48,234 nt of DNA from Bacteroidales bacterium (GTDB lineage: Bacteria > Bacteroidota > Bacteroidia > Bacteroidales > UBA7960): NCBI GenBank assembly GCA_003559855.1, contig PWJZ01000037.1, positions 1 through 48,234 on the forward strand, in the 5' to 3' direction. The stretch's first letter is position 1. Each line of letters starts with the position of its first letter. This document shows, in pieces, positions 45,120 through 48,234 of this stretch. The translations under genes were made by a program, and so were the position numbers. The notes under the pieces are model-generated. The model was not told the origin of the DNA and did not search any database. It worked only from the letters and a program-made list of their open reading frames with translations.

Positions 45120-45835
45120 GTTTTTTGTGATAATTTTATGTAAAGTAATCCTGTCAATATTGCTATCCCAAAGCTTAATAGTGTGCCAATGAGTATATAT
45201 TCGGTTAATTTCCGGCTTTTCGATTCCTTAAGGTCACCGAAACGAAAAACAGATTTAGCAGCCAATAAAAAACCAATTGCTTCCCAACGTCCCGCAATTA
45301 TAAATACAAAAACGAATAAACGCTCCAGAATGCCAATAAAATGACCGGCCTTTTCAAGCGATCTACTGCTTCCTTCAATTATTTCAGGATTCCATTTTGA
45401 CATGGATTCCTGAACAATCACCGGTGCAACCCCTATGATAATGACCAGTGATGTGATAAAAAGTAGATTGTTATAGGATAACAGTTTGGAAATATCCGGC
45501 TCGAAAGGATGGTAAATATATGCCACAACTATAATAATTAATATATGTGCCAGTTGGTCGATAAAAAATATTTTTCTTTGTGCACTTTTCTTTCTTTGCA
45601 AATTGGCTTTTATGAAGTCAATAATAAAATGAGATGCAATTATTAAAACATATCCTATCCAATACTGTAAATCGAATTCAAACAAAAGAGCTAATAGAAA
45701 AGCATGAACTCCAATATGAAGATATAGTTTTAATGATTTGAGCCGTTTACTATTTTTATCGTCTACCCAGTTAGCCGGTTGCAAAATGAAGTCACCTATC
45801 AGATGAGCTAAAAGCATTTTTAAAAACAGTATCAT
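45116..45835 (-). CDS. DUF3307 integral membrane protein
   Basis: This 239-residue protein has about six to seven membrane helices and belongs to DUF3307. Three motifs in or near membrane helices carry paired histidine and aspartate: AHLIGDFILQP at ~10-20, SHFIIDFIKA at ~68-77, and FFIDQLAHIL at ~90-99. The H-x3-D, H-x3-D and D-x3-H spacing resembles metal-site patterns of DUF457/YdjM-type membrane hydrolases, so an intramembrane metal-dependent activity is possible but unproven. It overlaps the SatD-like gene upstream (ATGA) and rarA downstream (ATGA), placing it in the middle of a tightly coupled three-gene unit. Confidence 0.86.
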   Translation of the reverse strand: MILFLKMLLAHLIGDFILQPANWVDDKNSKRLKSLKLYLHIGVHAFLLALLFEFDLQYWIGYVLIIASHFIIDFIKANLQRKKSAQRKIFFIDQLAHILIIIVVAYIYHPFEPDISKLLSYNNLLFITSLVIIIGVAPVIVQESMSKWNPEIIEGSSRSLEKAGHFIGILERLFVFVFIIAGRWEAIGFLLAAKSVFRFGDLKESKSRKLTEYILIGTLLSFGIAILTGLLYIKLSQKT

Positions 45836-46449
45836 GTGTTTTTTGTTTTTTCAATTACAAGTTCTCTGTATCTTTTGTCTAATTTTAGAATTTCCTTAAA
45901 ACCTGCTCTTTTTTGCCTGTCACTTACTCTTCCCTGGGTAATATTTAATAAATCACCCAACTCACTTTGAGTTGTATTTGGATTATCTAAAGAAACTTTA
46001 ACAATTTCTGCTGAGTTTGGAGTCCACTTATCCATAGTTAGCAATGCCAACTCAAGGTAAAGATTTATCTGTTTATCAAAGTCATTCCATGGTGTTTTTA
46101 CTGCCATGTTATTATTTTTCATTTTTTCAAATAGTTGACCTGAAAACACAAATGCCTCTCCGTTTGATTCTGTGACATTTGGTGCATCAAATGTTTTATC
46201 ACCAATTCCAATAGCTATTTTAACATCTAAGCCTTTAATACACTTTACGGTTGCCTTAATATGTATTGAAGCCCTTAAAGCATTCTCAATATTCTTAATT
46301 TCTATTTGAAAGCTGTCACCTCTATAGAATTGCCAAACTTTTGGTTCTTTACCAAAAGTATTAAAAAGTTCTTTTAGTGGACTAATCCATTGCCTAGGAT
46401 CAATTGCTTTGTGTGAGCCTCTGATATCTCCTGTAATAACACTTGTCAT
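45832..46449 (-). CDS. SatD-like protein with predicted cyclase-like domain and HTH
   Basis: This 205-residue cytoplasmic protein is counted from the ATG at 46,449; a TTG at 46,467 would add six residues. Residues ~1-115 follow the order of a class III nucleotide cyclase palm domain. Strand 1 carries D8 in SVITGDIRGS, a hairpin carries G44-D45 in FYRGDSFQIEI, then helix ENALRASIHIKA, then strand VKIAIGIG and SNGEAFVFSGQLFEKM. Residues ~145-205 contain a helix-turn-helix (NTTQSELGDLLNITQGRVSD). I know such proteins as SatD family; the name comes from the Streptococcus mutans acid-tolerance sat locus. The DNA is AT-richer than rarA. Enzymatic activity is inference; the fold may be catalytically inactive. 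Confidence 0.78.
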   Translation of the reverse strand: MTSVITGDIRGSHKAIDPRQWISPLKELFNTFGKEPKVWQFYRGDSFQIEIKNIENALRASIHIKATVKCIKGLDVKIAIGIGDKTFDAPNVTESNGEAFVFSGQLFEKMKNNNMAVKTPWNDFDKQINLYLELALLTMDKWTPNSAEIVKVSLDNPNTTQSELGDLLNITQGRVSDRQKRAGFKEILKLDKRYRELVIEKTKNT

Positions 46450-46575
46450 ACTTGAATTTTTTGTCAAATATAACCTTTTTTAAACAGATAAACAAATATA
46501 TCCTATAATAAGCAGATAAATGCAATTATCCTTATAAAAGCAGATATTTCTAACTGCTTTTTTAATCTTATCAGT

Positions 46576-47817
46576 TCATCGCATAGCATACTTTTTCAAC
46601 ATTTCAAGTCTTTTCAGTAACGGCGGGTGCGAGTAGTTCACAAAGACGAATGCCGGGTGCGGACGAAGGTTGCTCAAATGATTAACCGACAGCTTCTTAA
46701 GTGCTTCTTGCAATGGTTTGGAATCAAACTTTTTTGCAGCAAAGCGGTCAGCCTCATATTCATGATATCTCGAAAGCATATTTCCGGCAATGCCCAGCAA
46801 AGTTGATATTGGAGAATATAAAAGACCGAAAGCAAGTATGCCGATATGAAAACTCGGCGTTTCGGCTCCCAAAGCCCCCGATAAATATGGGTTATCAATA
46901 AAAAGCGATAATATGTACAGCATTATACCGGTATGAATGGTTGAAATCACCATTGACTTAAGAGTGTGCTTCTTTTTGTAATGCCCTATTTCGTGGGCAA
47001 GTACCCCGACCAGCTCGTCATTAGTATGATCGTTGATTAGCGTGTCATACAGGACAATCCGTTTCTTAGCTCCCAGCCCGCTGAAATAGGCATTGGCTTT
47101 TTTTGTGCGCTTTGAACCATCAATAACATAAATGTTCTTTAGCTTGAAACCAACTTTTCGGGCAAAATCCTCAATCGAATTCCTCAGTTCGCCCTCTTCA
47201 AGAGGTGTTTGCTTATTGAAAAGAGGTACAATCAAAGTGGAGTAAAACATTGACATAAAGACAGAGAATATCGTGATAAAAACCCATGCATATAACCAAA
47301 AAAGAGAACCGGCTGTATCATAAAACCACACAAAGGCAGCAAGAAGCCCGCCACCTAGTATCAGTGACAACATATAACCTTTTAGCTTGTCGGTAATGTA
47401 AATTTTGGGCGTTGTACGGTTAAAGCCGTACTTTTCTTCAATTACAAATGTGTGATAAATATCAAATGGGGTGCCCAGAATGTCTGACAAAAAGCCAAGG
47501 ATTCCAAAAAAGATTATAGCCATTAATATCGGATGTTCGGTAAATTGTCTTACCCAGCCGTCAAGGTAGGCAAATCCTTCAAAAAACAGAACCAAAAGGA
47601 TTACAATGAATGATAATGAGCTTGTCAACAAGCCGAACCGCATGTTTTCTTTTGAGTAATCCTGTGATTTACGGTATTTGTCTTCCTCATAAATACCTTT
47701 CAGTTCTTCCGGCAACTTGTTGCTCCATCGCGTAGAATTAAGGTAATCCATTACCCTGTCAAAAGCAAAATCAAATACGATTATCCCTATAATGATGTAA
47801 AAAATTACCTGCTCCAT
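46576..47817 (-). CDS. M48 family metalloprotease (Ste24/CAAX-protease-1 type)
   Basis: This 413-residue integral membrane zinc protease has a Ste24-type N-terminal domain with several membrane helices (SLSFIVILLVLFFEGFAYL, LSLILGGGLLAAFVWFY). The catalytic motif is HEIGHYKKKH at 275-284 (zinc ligands H275 and H279, base E276), followed by the third ligand in YHEYEADRFA (E355), and ends with a C-terminal LRPHPAFVFVNYSHPPLLKR segment typical of the family. Bacterial members are thought to act in membrane-protein quality control. I chose the ATG at 47,817, just before the first membrane helix, over the one at 47,862. It is upstream of the satD-like gene on the same strand, 126 bp apart. Confidence 0.93.
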   Translation of the reverse strand: MEQVIFYIIIGIIVFDFAFDRVMDYLNSTRWSNKLPEELKGIYEEDKYRKSQDYSKENMRFGLLTSSLSFIVILLVLFFEGFAYLDGWVRQFTEHPILMAIIFFGILGFLSDILGTPFDIYHTFVIEEKYGFNRTTPKIYITDKLKGYMLSLILGGGLLAAFVWFYDTAGSLFWLYAWVFITIFSVFMSMFYSTLIVPLFNKQTPLEEGELRNSIEDFARKVGFKLKNIYVIDGSKRTKKANAYFSGLGAKKRIVLYDTLINDHTNDELVGVLAHEIGHYKKKHTLKSMVISTIHTGIMLYILSLFIDNPYLSGALGAETPSFHIGILAFGLLYSPISTLLGIAGNMLSRYHEYEADRFAAKKFDSKPLQEALKKLSVNHLSNLRPHPAFVFVNYSHPPLLKRLEMLKKYAMR

Positions 47818-48234
47818 AAATGTTTTATAACGTAGATTTATAATTGTTTCTCCGGCAAGCATACGTAACGCAAAACGAAATTTTTAAAATGTCCGGAAAA
47901 ATTGCGTCTCTTGTATGCCTGCTCTGATTGTTTGTTTTGGGCAAAATTAATAATATTATGCAAACTTAAAGATGGGAAGTTTTTGTATAGCAGGTTAAAA
48001 GTCGGAAATCGTTGTCTTTGACACTAAAAGAATAAATAACAATAATCAAATAACAAATATCAAACAAAGTTCAATGACCAAAATCTCCATGATCTGAACA
48101 ATTCGTGTCTGGAGTTTCAATAATGAGTCCACTCTAAAAAGTATTTTTCCCGCAGATATCGCAGATTTTCGCTGATAAATATAATTGATTATCAGGAATT
48201 TATAATCTGCGTATATCAGCGAAATCTGCGGGAA
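47818..48234. other. Terminal intergenic region (417 bp)
   Basis: This stretch contains no gene and ends in a repeat-rich stretch that runs off the window. Upstream AT-rich DNA probably contains the M48 promoter, though no exact minus-strand TAnnTTTG was seen. Confidence 0.5.
48120..48234. repeat. Dispersed repeat, copy 3, with palindromic arms (runs off the window)
   Basis: Bases 48,120-48,164 are the inverted counterpart of 41,933-41,979. The following DNA is an imperfect palindrome. TTCCCGCAGAT near 48,147 is repeated in inverse orientation as ATCTGCGGGAA at 48,224-48,234, and CGCTGATA at 48,170-48,177 is inverted as TATCAGCG at 48,214-48,221. Within the arms the CGCAGAT and CGCTGATA words are in a different order, so the element looks built of shuffled modules. 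The 20-mer at 48,209-48,228 recurs at 20,868. Confidence 0.75.

Overview
The window looks like the chromosome of a Bacteroidota bacterium, most likely a Bacteroidales or Marinilabiliales relative. The evidence is a type IX secretion sorting domain, a FISUMP-domain lipoprotein with a Bacteroides-style surface-export signal after its lipid cysteine, and lamin-tail and DUF4831 proteins. Non-coding DNA is AT-rich, and several genes are preceded by the Bacteroidota -7 promoter motif TAnnTTTG. I found no tRNA, rRNA, CRISPR array, prophage or intact insertion sequence. About 38 protein genes are supported; most are core housekeeping genes, mixed with long secreted proteins that I cannot assign.

Layout. 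0-2 kb: tandem paralogous membrane-anchored coiled-coil proteins (minus). 2.3-7.4 kb: comF, a secreted lamin-tail protein, asd and a divergent GroES-like protein. 7.6-12.4 kb: pepE, a DUF4831 lipoprotein directly followed by a short-chain dehydrogenase, then a FISUMP surface lipoprotein with an unrecognised C-terminal half. 12.5-15 kb: a secreted TPR protein. 15.3-16.7 kb: a YciO-type protein with kdsA. 16.8-20.7 kb: an M23 peptidase with an altered zinc motif, a small outer-membrane-like protein, a ubiquitin-like/Mut7-C RNase fusion and divergent xerD. 21.4-24.2 kb: a large T9SS-secreted multidomain protein. 24.4-28.6 kb: tsaC, cca, a pRiA4b ORF-3-like protein overlapping miaA; three of these four are tRNA-modification or maturation genes. 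28.7-31.3 kb: folP-cdaA-BadF-type kinase (minus). 31.3-38.5 kb: DUF1599, tpiA, prmA and a 1,507-residue exported protein. 38.8-41.7 kb: plsY, nfeD-floA and a small membrane protein. 42.3-47.8 kb (minus): class III aminotransferase, then M48 protease, satD-like, DUF3307 and rarA.

The best candidate for an undescribed system is the 45,116-46,449 pair, translationally coupled to rarA. A SatD-like protein has a predicted class III cyclase-like N-terminal half with two suitably placed aspartates, plus a C-terminal HTH. Its ATGA-overlapping neighbour is a DUF3307 membrane protein with three H/D motifs in membrane segments. Both are AT-richer to the eye than rarA. I infer a possible nucleotide-signalling or stress module with a membrane effector. 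Secondary points of interest are a dispersed ~20-47 bp repeat family present at three places, a perfect inverted repeat straddling a predicted promoter, and the Cys-for-His change in the M23 protease.
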